Positions 52,401-61,259 of a stretch of 64,000 nt of DNA are shown piece by piece; position 1 is the first letter of the stretch, and each line of letters starts with the position of its first letter. The translations under genes and the position numbers were made by a program. Below the pieces are notes generated by a model. It had not been told where the DNA came from, made no database searches, and saw only the letters and a list, made by a program, of their open reading frames with translations. Source of the DNA: Pedobacter sp. PAMC26386 (GTDB taxonomy: Bacteria > Bacteroidota > Bacteroidia > Sphingobacteriales > Sphingobacteriaceae); contig CP060294.1 of assembly GCA_014302835.1 (NCBI GenBank), positions 4,303,067 through 4,367,066 on the forward strand. Reading direction: 5' to 3'.

Positions 52401-54864
52401 AGGGCCGTCAAACTGCTCACCAACCTCAGCTGATGTGACCATTACGAATCTGCTCCCACTGAGCAATACAATTACCAGTACCAGCACTGAAGTTTGCAAT
52501 GGGCAAACCATTACAATAACAGGAGATCTCCCTGCGGGCGGAAGCGGAGCCTATACTTACGCCTGGGAAAGTAGCGCAGACAACGGAGCAACATGGGTAC
52601 TGATTGATGGACAAACAACCAAAGATTTAAATTTCACGTTATTGAATACTCTGAGCTTCAGAAGAACGGTGAACAGTAATCCCTGTTCGAAAATAAGCAA
52701 TATTATCCATGTGATTGCGCAACCGCCAATGGGCAATAATAACATTGCTGCTGCTCAAACTATCTGTACCGGTCTCCTTCCGACACCATTAACAGGGAGT
52801 ATTCCAACCGGATCGGATGGTCATTTCATTTATCAATGGGAATCTGGTACAGATAATATCAACTGGGCCGATATCAACGGTGCAATCTTTCCTGACTATA
52901 GCCCTTCTGCCTTAAATATCACTACTTATTACAGACGTAAAGTAAGTACCCGGGCCTGTAGCGGAGTTTTGCAAAACATCAGCTCTTCCGTTAAGATTAC
53001 AGTCAAACCAAATGCAAAAGCCAACTATACTTTACTTGCTGATCATGGGTGTATACCGTTCACTTTGACTGTAACAGCAATTCCTTATCCTGACCGCAAC
53101 GATGTTTACACCTGGTATGCTGATAACCTTCTGATTGGTACAGGCATCAATTTTCCTGGTTATATCATGAAGAACAGTAATGTGTCTGTAGTCATTAAAC
53201 TGGTTGTAACCAGTAGTCTGGGCTGCACACAGGATGAATTCAGCCACACTTTTAGTACGATAGAGAATGTAGTTCCGGCCTTTACACAATCTGCTAAAGA
53301 AGGCTGCGGACCACTGAAAGTCAATTTCGTAAATACTTCGACTTCTTTAACCAGTGCAACTTTCAAATGGGATTTTGGGAATGGGATAACGACCACAGAT
53401 GTAATGCCCGGTATCATTACTTTCTTACCCGATCCGCTGGGTAAGGATACGACTTACAATGTCTCTCTTACTTCAACAACCGCCTGCGGAAAAACTACGG
53501 CAATCAATACTGTATTTGTGAAAGCAAGACCAATTTCACTTTTCTCTCCTGATAAAACGGTAGGCTGCTCACCAATGAAAGTTACTTTCAGCAATACTTC
53601 TCCGGGAGGAACTAATACTTATTATTTCGACTTTGGAGATGGTACATTACTGACTAAAAATGATAAATCATCGGTAGAACATACTTATACTACTAATGCT
53701 GTAAAAGATTATGTAGTAAAGATGATTGCTAAAAATGATTGTGGCAGCGAAGAGTCTTCGTACACCATCCGTGTGTCTCCGAATACCATTCTACCGGAGT
53801 TAGTGGTTAATGCATCCCAGAAAGAGGGCTGCGCCCCTCTTCAGGTAAATTTCTATAACAATAGTAAAGGAGCAAGCAGCTTCAAATATGATTTTGGAGA
53901 TGGAAGTACTTTGGTTACCAGAAGTGCACCAGAAGTTGTGACTCATACTTTTAATACTTCCGGGACTTTTACAGTGACTTTAACCGCTTCAAACGGATGC
54001 TCTGACACCACAACTACCGAAACGATCAAAGTACTTCCGCAGCCTGCATTATCCTTTAATGCTGACGTTCTGCTTGGCTGCCCCGGTTTAATCGTCCAGT
54101 TTAAAAATACCAGCAGTGGTGGAGTAAGTTATTTATGGGATTTTGGCGATGGAACCACTTCGAATGAGTTTGAGCCAAAACATACCTTCAGCGCTGACCG
54201 GGAATTTTATACAATCACTCTTCAGGCAACAAATACTTTAGGCTGTACAAATAGCACGATCATGAACGATTATATCCATATCGTTCAGCCTCCGGTTGCC
54301 AGGTTTAATGTGAATCCTTCAACAGTGATCAGTATCCCGGATTATACCTTCGCATTTGAAGACCAGAGTACACAGAATCCATCCATCTGGTCCTGGGATT
54401 TTGGAGATAAGCAAATCTCAGCTTTAAAGAATCCCTCACATACTTACCCGGATACGGGAACCTATGTGGTTACCTTAAAAGTAATGAACCAGCAGGGTTG
54501 TTTTACCACAACCTTCAAAAAAGTAACCATAGTTGGGGTTCCGGGCTACTTATATGTACCAAATTCATTTATGCCTGGAAGTGAAACGCCTGAACTCCGT
54601 GTTTTTAAAGCCAAAGGATCTGGCATCAAAAGCTGGAAAATGAGCATTTTCAATAAGTGGGGCGCAGCCCTCTGGGAAACGACTAAACTGGAAGAAGGCA
54701 GACCAGTTGAAGGATGGGATGGCTTGTTCAAAAACGACCCCGTCCCTCAGGACATATACTTTTGGAAAATTGACGTCGAATTAATTAACGGTACCCAGTG
54801 GAAAGGGATGACCTATGATTCTTCTGCACCAAAAAGAACAGGAATTATTCACTTGATTAGATAA
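49489..54864 (+). CDS. Large T9SS type B surface protein with PKD and Ig-like repeats
   Basis: 1791 residues from ATG 49489; a TTG at 49471 would add six residues. Signal peptide ends HSYAQ. The body is a chain of beta-sandwich repeats: Ig-like segments in the first two thirds, then PKD domains marked by FKWDFGNGI, YYFDFGDGT, FKYDFGDGS, YLWDFGDGT and WSWDFGDKQ. The final 85 or so residues are the gliding-motility-type C-terminal domain: YLYVPNSFMPGSETPELRVF, WKMSIFNKWGAALWET, PVPQDIYFWKIDVEL. This signal sends proteins through T9SS and retains them at the surface. Its PorP/SprF-type partner follows after 7 bp. Likely an adhesin or matrix protein. Confidence 0.88.
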   Translation: MRKILFVFFALFLSIISFHSYAQLTLGMMDAGPYTPGSTIAVTFTIGSTACIKIGNTFNLYLVDPGGSQVNIGTYNGFYSTFVNGTIGTNTPIGPGYKLRVKSTNPAMTSPDSAPFEIKAGSPVLAALNSNSAFPPASQLTFGNCNSRPNAPFSFTNESNTPNVTATFSNTLIPGSSTTLTYPAADNTVFFTADQAHYTIFVKAVMPNGMVGTQAYFLINNLAVTPFTTTNSNTVCYPVGSFEYTVNTSDDGIKANFPGNSYRIDWGDGNANEYTYCDIQTSSNKVQHTYTKSSCGLSYTTGNQTTYNAFGINVGIFSPFCGAVGTPLSTTAKVVTRPINKFSTPAVVCLGDKVILNNQSTTGQNPNSNSPGCSDNIAFYTWSVDGVVIAANKPLTFNPEYLFTTKGPHKIHLSSTTNGSCQADDVEMDICVQAPPKPVFNFGSPQICLNPGTITPTNTSVLDNTCPAAAPVYTWEVTPATGVTYDLHSAAPAFKFSQTGIYNVTLSIQSGTCAVTSLPQKLVVNTLPQAALSPDITLCSTGNFTFNPTPGPTQTTLSGTADEVTETYNWTVAGGNFSFVSPDIASSKYPTINFTDYATYTVTLTHKNNCGTVSKTQKITLTKSPKPTIVVVTNPVCYNAVINLQGSIADNNANTTFEWVGNGGTFSAPDNLITTYTPTTAERNSGTATVILKVKTGLLEPCAEVDASQLIPILPNNTGTNVTQNICSGQNAFHMPASIVQGSTFTWTAANVEGMATGFSLTGTGPVNEKITNSNATTNAVVVYTITPQSNGCNGVPYTFTVTITPIPIVTATATQPVICGNESSGITLTSTITDTKYTWTSTASPGITGNTNQATPLAVTAINDILANSGTAQGTVTYLVTPVSTAACQGITVSVAVNVGAAVTIAAAGPAQILCNQQSTALAANNPKTGETGQWSIVSGTAVITNPSNPTTTLTGLAAGQTYTLKWTIKGPSNCSPTSADVTITNLLPLSNTITSTSTEVCNGQTITITGDLPAGGSGAYTYAWESSADNGATWVLIDGQTTKDLNFTLLNTLSFRRTVNSNPCSKISNIIHVIAQPPMGNNNIAAAQTICTGLLPTPLTGSIPTGSDGHFIYQWESGTDNINWADINGAIFPDYSPSALNITTYYRRKVSTRACSGVLQNISSSVKITVKPNAKANYTLLADHGCIPFTLTVTAIPYPDRNDVYTWYADNLLIGTGINFPGYIMKNSNVSVVIKLVVTSSLGCTQDEFSHTFSTIENVVPAFTQSAKEGCGPLKVNFVNTSTSLTSATFKWDFGNGITTTDVMPGIITFLPDPLGKDTTYNVSLTSTTACGKTTAINTVFVKARPISLFSPDKTVGCSPMKVTFSNTSPGGTNTYYFDFGDGTLLTKNDKSSVEHTYTTNAVKDYVVKMIAKNDCGSEESSYTIRVSPNTILPELVVNASQKEGCAPLQVNFYNNSKGASSFKYDFGDGSTLVTRSAPEVVTHTFNTSGTFTVTLTASNGCSDTTTTETIKVLPQPALSFNADVLLGCPGLIVQFKNTSSGGVSYLWDFGDGTTSNEFEPKHTFSADREFYTITLQATNTLGCTNSTIMNDYIHIVQPPVARFNVNPSTVISIPDYTFAFEDQSTQNPSIWSWDFGDKQISALKNPSHTYPDTGTYVVTLKVMNQQGCFTTTFKKVTIVGVPGYLYVPNSFMPGSETPELRVFKAKGSGIKSWKMSIFNKWGAALWETTKLEEGRPVEGWDGLFKNDPVPQDIYFWKIDVELINGTQWKGMTYDSSAPKRTGIIHLIR

Positions 54865-54871
54865 CCTGAAA

Positions 54872-55900
54872 ATGAAGCCGATCTCAAAATACATTCTGCT
54901 GATAGGCCTGTTTACCAGATCAATCGCTGTATCTGCACAGGATCATATTTATTCTCAGTTCTTTAATGCGCCGTTATATCTCAACCCTTCGCTGACAGGA
55001 CAGTTTGAAGGTGATTTCAGGATGAATATGATCTACAGGAATCAATGGACAGGATTGAGTGGAACGCTTTCCTACATCAATGCCTCGGCAGATTTGAATA
55101 TCCCTCGCTTTGGAGGCGGCGTAGGTTTACAGTTCAACCGCAGTTCTGAAGGAACAGCTTACCTGGTCAAAAACAATATTGCGGCAACTTATTCTTACAG
55201 CGTAGGAACTGATGATTTCATTCTGTCTTTTGGCATTCAGGCTGGATTTACCAACCGGCAAATCGATTGGAATAAACTGGTTTTCTCGGATCAGATAGAC
55301 AACAGACTCGGGTATATACCTGGCAGTATCAGTGCTGCCCAGCCTCCTGATCAGACGCGTAAACTCTTTTTTGATCCCGCAGCCGGGATTAACCTGGTTT
55401 ATAGGAATTTTATGGCCGGTACGGCATTATATCACATTAACCAGCCAGATGAGTCTTTTAGCGGCGCCCAGGCAAAACTCCCAAGACGAATTACCGGTTA
55501 TGCCAGTTACCGGATTTCATTAACCCAGAATTATATCTATGGGGTAGATGACGCTTCTTACCTGATTCCTTCAGTCGTGTATTATAAACAAGGTGACGCA
55601 ACATCTATGAGCGCTGGTCTACAATATAAACACAAGGGATTAAATTCAGGACTCTGGTATCGTTCTGCTGGTGAGGGTGGACCTGATGCTGTAGTGGTTT
55701 CCCTTATTTTTGACATCTTTACTGGTCGTGCTAACGGAGAAAAACTCAGGTTGGGAATCAGCCACGATGCAACGACTTCAAAAATCAATTACACCAATAC
55801 AAATGGAACTACTGAGGCTAGTGTAGGTTATCAAAAATATTTCCCAAATAGTTCCAACTATAACAAATTTAATGGCTTGCGGTGTTATGACTTCTATTAA
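54872..55900 (+). CDS. PorP/SprF-family type IX secretion outer-membrane protein
   Basis: 342 residues with a signal peptide (ends IAVSAQ). The family N-terminus DHIYSQFFNAPLYLNPSLTGQ and then FRMNMIYRNQWTGLSG are typical. The rest alternates beta-strands and fits an outer-membrane barrel, ending in aromatic residues (CYDFY). PorP/SprF proteins anchor or pass T9SS type B cargo; this one starts 7 bp after a type B CTD protein, which it is expected to serve. Confidence 0.92.
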   Translation: MKPISKYILLIGLFTRSIAVSAQDHIYSQFFNAPLYLNPSLTGQFEGDFRMNMIYRNQWTGLSGTLSYINASADLNIPRFGGGVGLQFNRSSEGTAYLVKNNIAATYSYSVGTDDFILSFGIQAGFTNRQIDWNKLVFSDQIDNRLGYIPGSISAAQPPDQTRKLFFDPAAGINLVYRNFMAGTALYHINQPDESFSGAQAKLPRRITGYASYRISLTQNYIYGVDDASYLIPSVVYYKQGDATSMSAGLQYKHKGLNSGLWYRSAGEGGPDAVVVSLIFDIFTGRANGEKLRLGISHDATTSKINYTNTNGTTEASVGYQKYFPNSSNYNKFNGLRCYDFY

Positions 55901-55956
55901 AGCCATTACAATCATCTAAAATTCTTTCCTTATCTTTAGATCTATTTACGTTGGCA

Positions 55957-56616
55957 ATGGAGCAATTAATTGAAGGAAATCATTTCCTTACACAGAGTGA
56001 AGTCTATAAATTCTTACTGGCCATCTTACTTTGCGGTGCGATAGGTACAGAACGGGAACTAAGAGCTAAACAAGCTGGTCTGAAAACTATGATTATGATT
56101 GGCCTTGGATCTACCTTATTCACCATTTTATCTATCAAAATTGGTGTTGCCAGTAACCCGGATCGTATCGCCTCAAATATTGTTACGGGTATTGGTTTTC
56201 TGGGTGCGGGTGTAATTTTCAAAGAGGATAGCCGTGTGAGAGGCTTAACTACCGCCTGTGTCATCTGGATTGTTGCAGCAATCGGAATGGCTATTGGCGC
56301 AGGATACACCGAACAGGCTATTGGTGTGACTACTGTAGTTTTACTTGCCCTGCTTCTATTTCCTTATGTGGAAGATTTTGTACAAAACAGATCTACCTCC
56401 AGAGAATATAAAATCGTGAAAAAATATGAAAACGAGGGGCTGGATAGTTATGAACAGCACTTTAAAAGTGTCGGCTTAAAATTAAGCCGCGGACAGCAGA
56501 ATCTTTGTGATGGAATTATCAGTGGTACCTGGATCGCGGCGGGCAGCCCGGAAAATCACAAATTATTTGTCGATCATATGTTACAAGACGAAAAAATTCT
56601 TGAATTTCAATTCTAA
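55957..56616 (+). CDS. MgtC/SapB-family membrane protein
   Basis: 219 residues from ATG 55957; an upstream TTG would add two residues. Family signature in KFLLAILLCGAIGTERELRAKQAGLKT and VTGIGFLGAGVIFKEDSRVRGLTTACVIWIVAAIGMAIGAG, with about four transmembrane helices in the first 130 residues and a cytoplasmic C-terminal domain after. MgtC proteins bind the ATP synthase or serve in magnesium starvation in pathogens; here only the family is certain. TATCTTTA at 55931 is a near -7 match. Confidence 0.88.
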   Translation: MEQLIEGNHFLTQSEVYKFLLAILLCGAIGTERELRAKQAGLKTMIMIGLGSTLFTILSIKIGVASNPDRIASNIVTGIGFLGAGVIFKEDSRVRGLTTACVIWIVAAIGMAIGAGYTEQAIGVTTVVLLALLLFPYVEDFVQNRSTSREYKIVKKYENEGLDSYEQHFKSVGLKLSRGQQNLCDGIISGTWIAAGSPENHKLFVDHMLQDEKILEFQF

Positions 56617-56643
56617 TCCTCCTTTTATTCACCTTAAACTATT

Positions 56644-56651
56644 TAGCTTTG
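56644..56651 (+). promoter_or_regulatory. Candidate -7 element of sdaA (TAGCTTTG)
   Basis: TAGCTTTG fits TAnnTTTG and ends 3 nt before the ATG at 56655. A TTTT about 18 nt upstream may be the -33 box. It implies a leaderless transcript or use of another promoter. Confidence 0.4.
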
Positions 56652-56654
56652 CAT

Positions 56655-58082
56655 ATGCATAGAGAACAAATCTCCGTATTTGATATTTTTAAAATTGGAA
56701 TAGGCCCATCAAGTTCACACACGCTTGGACCATGGAGAGCTGCCCAGCAATTTACAGCTTCATTAGCCAGTAACAAGCTGCTTGATGGTGTTGAACAGAT
56801 AAAAATACTACTTTATGGATCTCTTGCAAAAACAGGCCATGGCCATGGTACTGACATTGCTATTTTATTAGGAATGATGAGTGCTGATCCGGTAACTTTT
56901 GATGTGAACGCGATTGACTCTACTATTGAAACGATTAAAACTGAACAACAGTTATTACTTGCCGGCAGCCACCAGATCGCTTTTGATTATGCAGAAGATC
57001 TTATTTTCTTATACAATGAAAGTCTGCCTTTTCACCCTAACGCAGTTACTTTTCAGGCATTCTTAAAGAATGGAAGTGCATTTTCTGAAACTTATTATTC
57101 TATTGGAGGAGGATTTGTAGTCAAGGAAGGCGAAACTGGCGGAGATAAAGAGCAGGTAGAACTTCCTTTTCCTATTGAAATAGCTGGTGATTTATTACAC
57201 TGGTGTCTGACTACAGGCCTCAAAGTTTCTGAAGTTGTCATGGAAAATGAACTGATGTGGCGTACTGAAGCTGAAACTAAACATGGCATTCTTCAGCATT
57301 TTAAAGTGATGAAAGAATGTACTTTCCGCGGTTGTCATACAGGTGGATTTTTGCCTGGCGGATTAAATGTGGGCCGTAGAGCCGCTGCTTTGAATAAGAA
57401 ACTGATTGCCAACAGACCTTATACAGATTATGAAAGCTGGATTGCAGCAATCAGAGCTGGTGGAAATAGTTTCAATTATACACTAGACTGGGTAAGTTGT
57501 TTTGCTTTGGCAGTGAATGAAGAAAATGCATCATTCGGCCGGGTGGTTACTGCCCCTACAAATGGTGCTGCAGGTGTAATTCCAGCAGTATTACAATATT
57601 ACATTGCCTTTTGTGATGGCTTTGATGAAGAGAAAATTATACAGTTTGTTGCTTGTGCATCCGAAATAGGAAGTATTTTCAAAAAAGGGGCAACGATATC
57701 AGCAGCAATGGGTGGTTGTCAGGCCGAAATTGGAGTTTCTTCTGCAATGGCTGCTGCTGCCTTAACAGAATGTATGGGCGGATCTCAGCGACAAGTAATG
57801 ATGGCTGCAGAAATTGCCATGGAACATCATTTAGGTCTAACCTGTGACCCTATTGGCGGGCTGGTACAGATTCCTTGCATCGAAAGGAATACGATGGGCG
57901 CAATTAAGGCAATTACGGCAAGCCAGCTGGCTTTACAAAGTAATCCTGATAAAGCTAAAGTAAGTTTAGGTGCAGTGGTGAACACCATGTGGGAAACTGC
58001 ACTGGATATGAACTCCAAATATAAAGAAACTTCGGATGGCGGTTTAGCTACCAATATTCCAATCAGCTTACCGGAATGTTAA
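56655..58082 (+). CDS. sdaA: L-serine dehydratase (ammonia-lyase), iron-sulfur type
   Basis: 475 residues from ATG 56655, single-chain form. Converts L-serine to pyruvate and ammonia with a 4Fe-4S cluster. The N-terminal beta domain starts SVFDIFKIGIGPSSSHTLGPW. The catalytic alpha domain has VTAPTNGAAGVIPAVLQYY and the three cluster cysteines in GGCQAE, LTCDPIGG and QIPCIERN, spaced C-x41-C-x10-C as in characterised enzymes. It lies 38 bp after mgtC and is convergent with an SGNH gene. Confidence 0.95.
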   Translation: MHREQISVFDIFKIGIGPSSSHTLGPWRAAQQFTASLASNKLLDGVEQIKILLYGSLAKTGHGHGTDIAILLGMMSADPVTFDVNAIDSTIETIKTEQQLLLAGSHQIAFDYAEDLIFLYNESLPFHPNAVTFQAFLKNGSAFSETYYSIGGGFVVKEGETGGDKEQVELPFPIEIAGDLLHWCLTTGLKVSEVVMENELMWRTEAETKHGILQHFKVMKECTFRGCHTGGFLPGGLNVGRRAAALNKKLIANRPYTDYESWIAAIRAGGNSFNYTLDWVSCFALAVNEENASFGRVVTAPTNGAAGVIPAVLQYYIAFCDGFDEEKIIQFVACASEIGSIFKKGATISAAMGGCQAEIGVSSAMAAAALTECMGGSQRQVMMAAEIAMEHHLGLTCDPIGGLVQIPCIERNTMGAIKAITASQLALQSNPDKAKVSLGAVVNTMWETALDMNSKYKETSDGGLATNIPISLPEC

Positions 58083-58108
58083 CGCTTGTTTAAACAGATT
58101 CTGTATTC

Positions 58109-58825
58109 TTATTTAAAAGTTTTGAGAATGGATGGGCTGAGTGCATCTGCCCATTCTTTATACATTTTCCCTGAAGGATGCAGCCCATCAGACGCAACCA
58201 GAGAAACATCTGTAGCTGCTTTTCTTGACCCTGGAGTTATATCAGTATAGCCAGCTCCTGCATTCAGTGTTTCTTGTTTATTTACTGCATTAAAATCATC
58301 TATTTCTTTTGCAATAGTTTTCACATCTCTCCCGCTTTGTGCACCAAAAGGAGTAGCTCCCCAATCCGGTATCGATATAACAAATACATGTGCAGGGTTT
58401 CCATTTGCAAAGGCTATTGCTGTATTCAATAATTCTTTAAATTCGGCACGGTATAACTCTATTGAGTTCCCCCGGTATTGATTATTAACACCGATCAGCA
58501 GTGTAACAAAATCATATTTTGAGGTCAATCGTGCGGCTTTAATTCCGGCCAGTAATTCTCCGGTTGTCCATCCGGTTACCGCTACGATTTGAGGCGCAGA
58601 TACAGTTAAGGCAACCTGATTCAGATTAGCTTTTAACTGATAGGGAAAGCTTTCGGCTTGTGATACTGCTTCACCAATAGTATAAGAATCTCCAAGTGCG
58701 AGATAAGTTGGATGACTTGCAGGAGGATCGGTTTTTGGTACAACAGGTATATTCATGCCATTGATTGAGTCTTTTCCGCATCCCAGCAAAACCACAAGCA
58801 GGATAAATGTTACCGTTAATTTCAT
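58109..58825 (-). CDS. SGNH/GDSL-hydrolase lipoprotein
   Basis: 238 residues. Signal peptide with lipobox LVVLLGC followed by GKD. SGNH blocks: YLALGDSYTIGEAV (nucleophile Ser), VTGWTTGELLAGI, TLLIGVNNQYRGNS (Asn) and DGLHPSGKMYKEWA (Asp/His). An envelope esterase of unknown substrate, distinct from the SGNH protein at 15744. Same strand as and 59 bp after the DUF2752 gene. Confidence 0.85.
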   Translation of the reverse strand: MKLTVTFILLVVLLGCGKDSINGMNIPVVPKTDPPASHPTYLALGDSYTIGEAVSQAESFPYQLKANLNQVALTVSAPQIVAVTGWTTGELLAGIKAARLTSKYDFVTLLIGVNNQYRGNSIELYRAEFKELLNTAIAFANGNPAHVFVISIPDWGATPFGAQSGRDVKTIAKEIDDFNAVNKQETLNAGAGYTDITPGSRKAATDVSLVASDGLHPSGKMYKEWADALSPSILKTFK

Positions 58826-58884
58826 ATGGAAATCTACGAAAGACAGGCAGGATCGGATGTTGAAGATAATAAATTTATGCCCGA

Positions 58885-59220
58885 CTAATGAACATGAGGC
58901 GCAAAAACTTTAAAAAGATAGCTGATGGTGATAATTGATGCAGTAATTATATAAAGCACATTGATCAGGATTTTGCTTTTAGGACCCCACCAGAAATGGG
59001 CAGCAAGACTAATCACAACGGTTAACAAAAGGGGAACTGTTGCTGGATATAAATGGAAACTATCTTTAAAATCTCCTTTGAGTAAGGCTAGTAAAGAGCG
59101 TTGAAAACCGCAACCAGGACAATCATACCTGGTAATGTATTTAATAGGACAAGGCAGCATATAATTATCTGCTTTCTCTAGAAAAGAAGAGAAAGCAGAT
59201 AAAGTAAATATTTTAGCCAT
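58885..59220 (-). CDS. DUF2752 membrane protein
   Basis: 111 residues. The family hallmark TRYDCPGCGFQRSLLALLKGDF (Cys-Pro-x-Cys-Gly) lies before two or three hydrophobic segments (PATVPLLLTVVISLAAHFW and INVLYIITASIITISYLF). Function unknown. It starts 5 bp after the DUF5684 gene, a pairing I recall in other Bacteroidota. Confidence 0.8.
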   Translation of the reverse strand: MAKIFTLSAFSSFLEKADNYMLPCPIKYITRYDCPGCGFQRSLLALLKGDFKDSFHLYPATVPLLLTVVISLAAHFWWGPKSKILINVLYIITASIITISYLFKVFAPHVH

Positions 59221-59225
59221 TGAAA

Positions 59226-59771
59226 TTAAGCCTCTGGTGTTGTTGGAGGTGTCGGCGGAGTAGTTGGTGTAGTTGGAGGTGTTGTTGGCTGATTTGGCTG
59301 ATTAAAAGGGTTGTTTGCGCCAAAAGGGTTATTGGCACCGAAAGGATTGTTTGCACCAAATTGATTGTTCGCCCCAAAACCATTTGCTTCTTTAGCTGAC
59401 GGCCCCAGATATCTTGCATCTGTAAAGGCAAGTAACGGAAAGAATATAAATGGCAATAATAGCAAGCCAATTGTAAATCCTTCACTTTTACCAAAACTTT
59501 TAGCAAGCAAATTGATTGACCAGATACCAAAAACAAAATTTGTACATGGTAAAATTATCCATAGAATCCAGATTGGTGGCTTTCCGATAATCTCCAGCAA
59601 AACAATGATATTATAGATGGGAATAATTGCAGCCCATCCTGGTTTACCTGCTTTTTCGAAAACCCTCCATATGGAGTAGATGATCAAAATAGTGATAGCG
59701 AAATACATTAGTCCCCCAAAAACGCCTATTCCGGTAGACAGTGGTGAAGTTGCAGTAGCGTTATAATCCAT
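59226..59771 (-). CDS. DUF5684 membrane protein with repeat tail
   Basis: 181 residues. Several transmembrane helices with the family core WRVFEKAGKPGWAAIIPIYNIIVLLEI and PCTNFVFGIWSINLLAKSFGKS. The C-terminal 60 residues are low complexity: four GANN(P/Q)F units, then a Pro/Thr-rich tail (PTTPPTTPTTPPTPP). The tail probably lies in the periplasm or cytoplasm as a flexible arm. First gene of the unit with DUF2752 and the SGNH lipoprotein. Confidence 0.75.
   Translation of the reverse strand: MDYNATATSPLSTGIGVFGGLMYFAITILIIYSIWRVFEKAGKPGWAAIIPIYNIIVLLEIIGKPPIWILWIILPCTNFVFGIWSINLLAKSFGKSEGFTIGLLLLPFIFFPLLAFTDARYLGPSAKEANGFGANNQFGANNPFGANNPFGANNPFNQPNQPTTPPTTPTTPPTPPTTPEA
59304..59375 (-). repeat. 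18-bp tandem repeat encoding GANNPF units
   Basis: Four 18-bp units (starts 59304, 59322, 59340, 59358 on the plus strand) with third-position differences between copies. A likely site of length variation. Confidence 0.8.
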
Positions 59772-59851
59772 AATTTAATTTTTTTATATTCTTGTAAGAT
59801 AGGAAAAAAAATAAATAAATGTTTTACCAAAACCTGACAAATAATAATTAA

Positions 59852-60547
59852 TTAATATATATCCATTTGAAACAGAGTGGAAATGTGTTTTTTAAGTACA
59901 TTTTTCACCTCAGACAAATTTAATTCGTGCCCTAGTTCGCGCTGCATGGAAGTAACATCCTTATCATCTATTCCACAGGGTATTATGTTTTTAAAGTAAT
60001 CCAGATCTGCATTTACGTTAAAAGCAAAACCATGCATAGTTACCCAGCGGCTGCAACGCACACCTAATGCGCAGATTTTTCTGGCTTTTTCATTATCCGC
60101 ATCAAGCCATACTCCCGTAAATCCTGGATACCTGCCTGCAACAATACCATAATCGTTCAGTGTCAGAATCACGGCTTCTTCCAGTGTTCTCAGATACAAA
60201 TGTATATCGGTAAAGAAATTATCCAGATCAAGAATTGGATAACCTACAATCTGACCCGGGCCGTGATAGGTAATATCTCCGCCACGATTCGTTTTATAAT
60301 AAGTAGCATTTTTCTCTTCAAGACCTTTCTCATCCAGTAAAAGATATTCCGGATGCCCGCTTTTCCCTAAGGTATAAACATGCGGATGCTCACAAAATAT
60401 CAGAAAATTTGGTGTTTCTATAGTAGTCTCTTGTATACGATTATTCGTTTTAACGGCAATGGTATCTTTAAAGATAAGCTCCTGATCATTCCAGGCATCC
60501 TGATAATCCACCAATCCCCAATCAACAAACTTTACTTTCTTATTCAT
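59852..60547 (-). CDS. lipB: Octanoyl-[ACP]:protein N-octanoyltransferase
   Basis: 231 residues from ATG 60547; an upstream TTG would add three residues. Transfers octanoyl groups from acyl carrier protein to lipoyl domains. NRGGDITYHGPGQIVGYPILDL is the family signature, the catalytic Lys is in ARKICALGVRCSRWVTMHGFAFN and the Cys in FKNIIPCGI. It starts 11 bp after the phosphopantetheinyl transferase gene, which matures the carrier protein that supplies its substrate. Confidence 0.95.
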   Translation of the reverse strand: MNKKVKFVDWGLVDYQDAWNDQELIFKDTIAVKTNNRIQETTIETPNFLIFCEHPHVYTLGKSGHPEYLLLDEKGLEEKNATYYKTNRGGDITYHGPGQIVGYPILDLDNFFTDIHLYLRTLEEAVILTLNDYGIVAGRYPGFTGVWLDADNEKARKICALGVRCSRWVTMHGFAFNVNADLDYFKNIIPCGIDDKDVTSMQRELGHELNLSEVKNVLKKHISTLFQMDIY

Positions 60548-60558
60548 CTTGATCAAAA

Positions 60559-61194
60559 TTAAGCAACTACATATCCCAGCATATAACCATCTGTTGTTTT
60601 GAAATAGTTAGCAGTCAATGTTCTTATTCCTTCAGGTAAATCTACTATAGCAGTCAATGTCCCTTCCTCCTGCAACTCAAATGGCTGTATATGGATATCC
60701 CGTTTAAACCCCAGCCCCTTTTTGCCATACCATTTATAAATTGCTTCTTTGATACACCAGCAAACATAGAGCGCATCTATATTATCTTTTACATGAAGCA
60801 GCTCCGGGTCTGACAAGAACTTGTGCCGGATGCGTTGAATCTTAGATTCTATTCTTTCAATATCAACACCCACTCCATTTTTTTTACCGATCATAACCGC
60901 AGCATAATCAAATGAATGGCTGAGCGAAATCGTGTAGGAAGAATTAACCAGATAGGGCTTTCCATGTCCGTCAATACGGCAATCGATATAATCGGCTGTA
61001 TTGAGCATGGTACGTAAAAGTAACCGTGTACTTAACCAGTGCAACAGCCGCTTACCATTATTTAGTGTGGCTAGAAAATCCAGCTCATGAGCCTTTAACT
61101 GGAGGCCGGAGATCAGATCTTCTTCCCGTTCTTCGATTTTCCATACGGCAAGTATGGTTTGATCGTCAATGTCTTTATTATAGATTACAGGCAT
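60559..61194 (-). CDS. 4'-phosphopantetheinyl transferase (Sfp-like)
   Basis: 211 residues from ATG 61194 (MPVIYNKDIDDQ); longer in-frame starts upstream run into the dcd promoter and are rejected. Attaches the phosphopantetheine arm to carrier proteins. SLSHSFDYAAVMIG, then GVGVDIERIESKIQRI (Mg ligands Asp-x-Glu) and CWCIKEAIYKWYGKKGLGF (Lys-Glu) are diagnostic. The Sfp-type length and the neighbour lipB suggest a role in fatty-acid ACP activation. Confidence 0.9.
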   Translation of the reverse strand: MPVIYNKDIDDQTILAVWKIEEREEDLISGLQLKAHELDFLATLNNGKRLLHWLSTRLLLRTMLNTADYIDCRIDGHGKPYLVNSSYTISLSHSFDYAAVMIGKKNGVGVDIERIESKIQRIRHKFLSDPELLHVKDNIDALYVCWCIKEAIYKWYGKKGLGFKRDIHIQPFELQEEGTLTAIVDLPEGIRTLTANYFKTTDGYMLGYVVA

Positions 61195-61259
61195 CGTATT
61201 TAAAAAATCAATGCAAAAGTATCTTAAATTAATCATAATTTCGCCCAAAGACTTTACAA

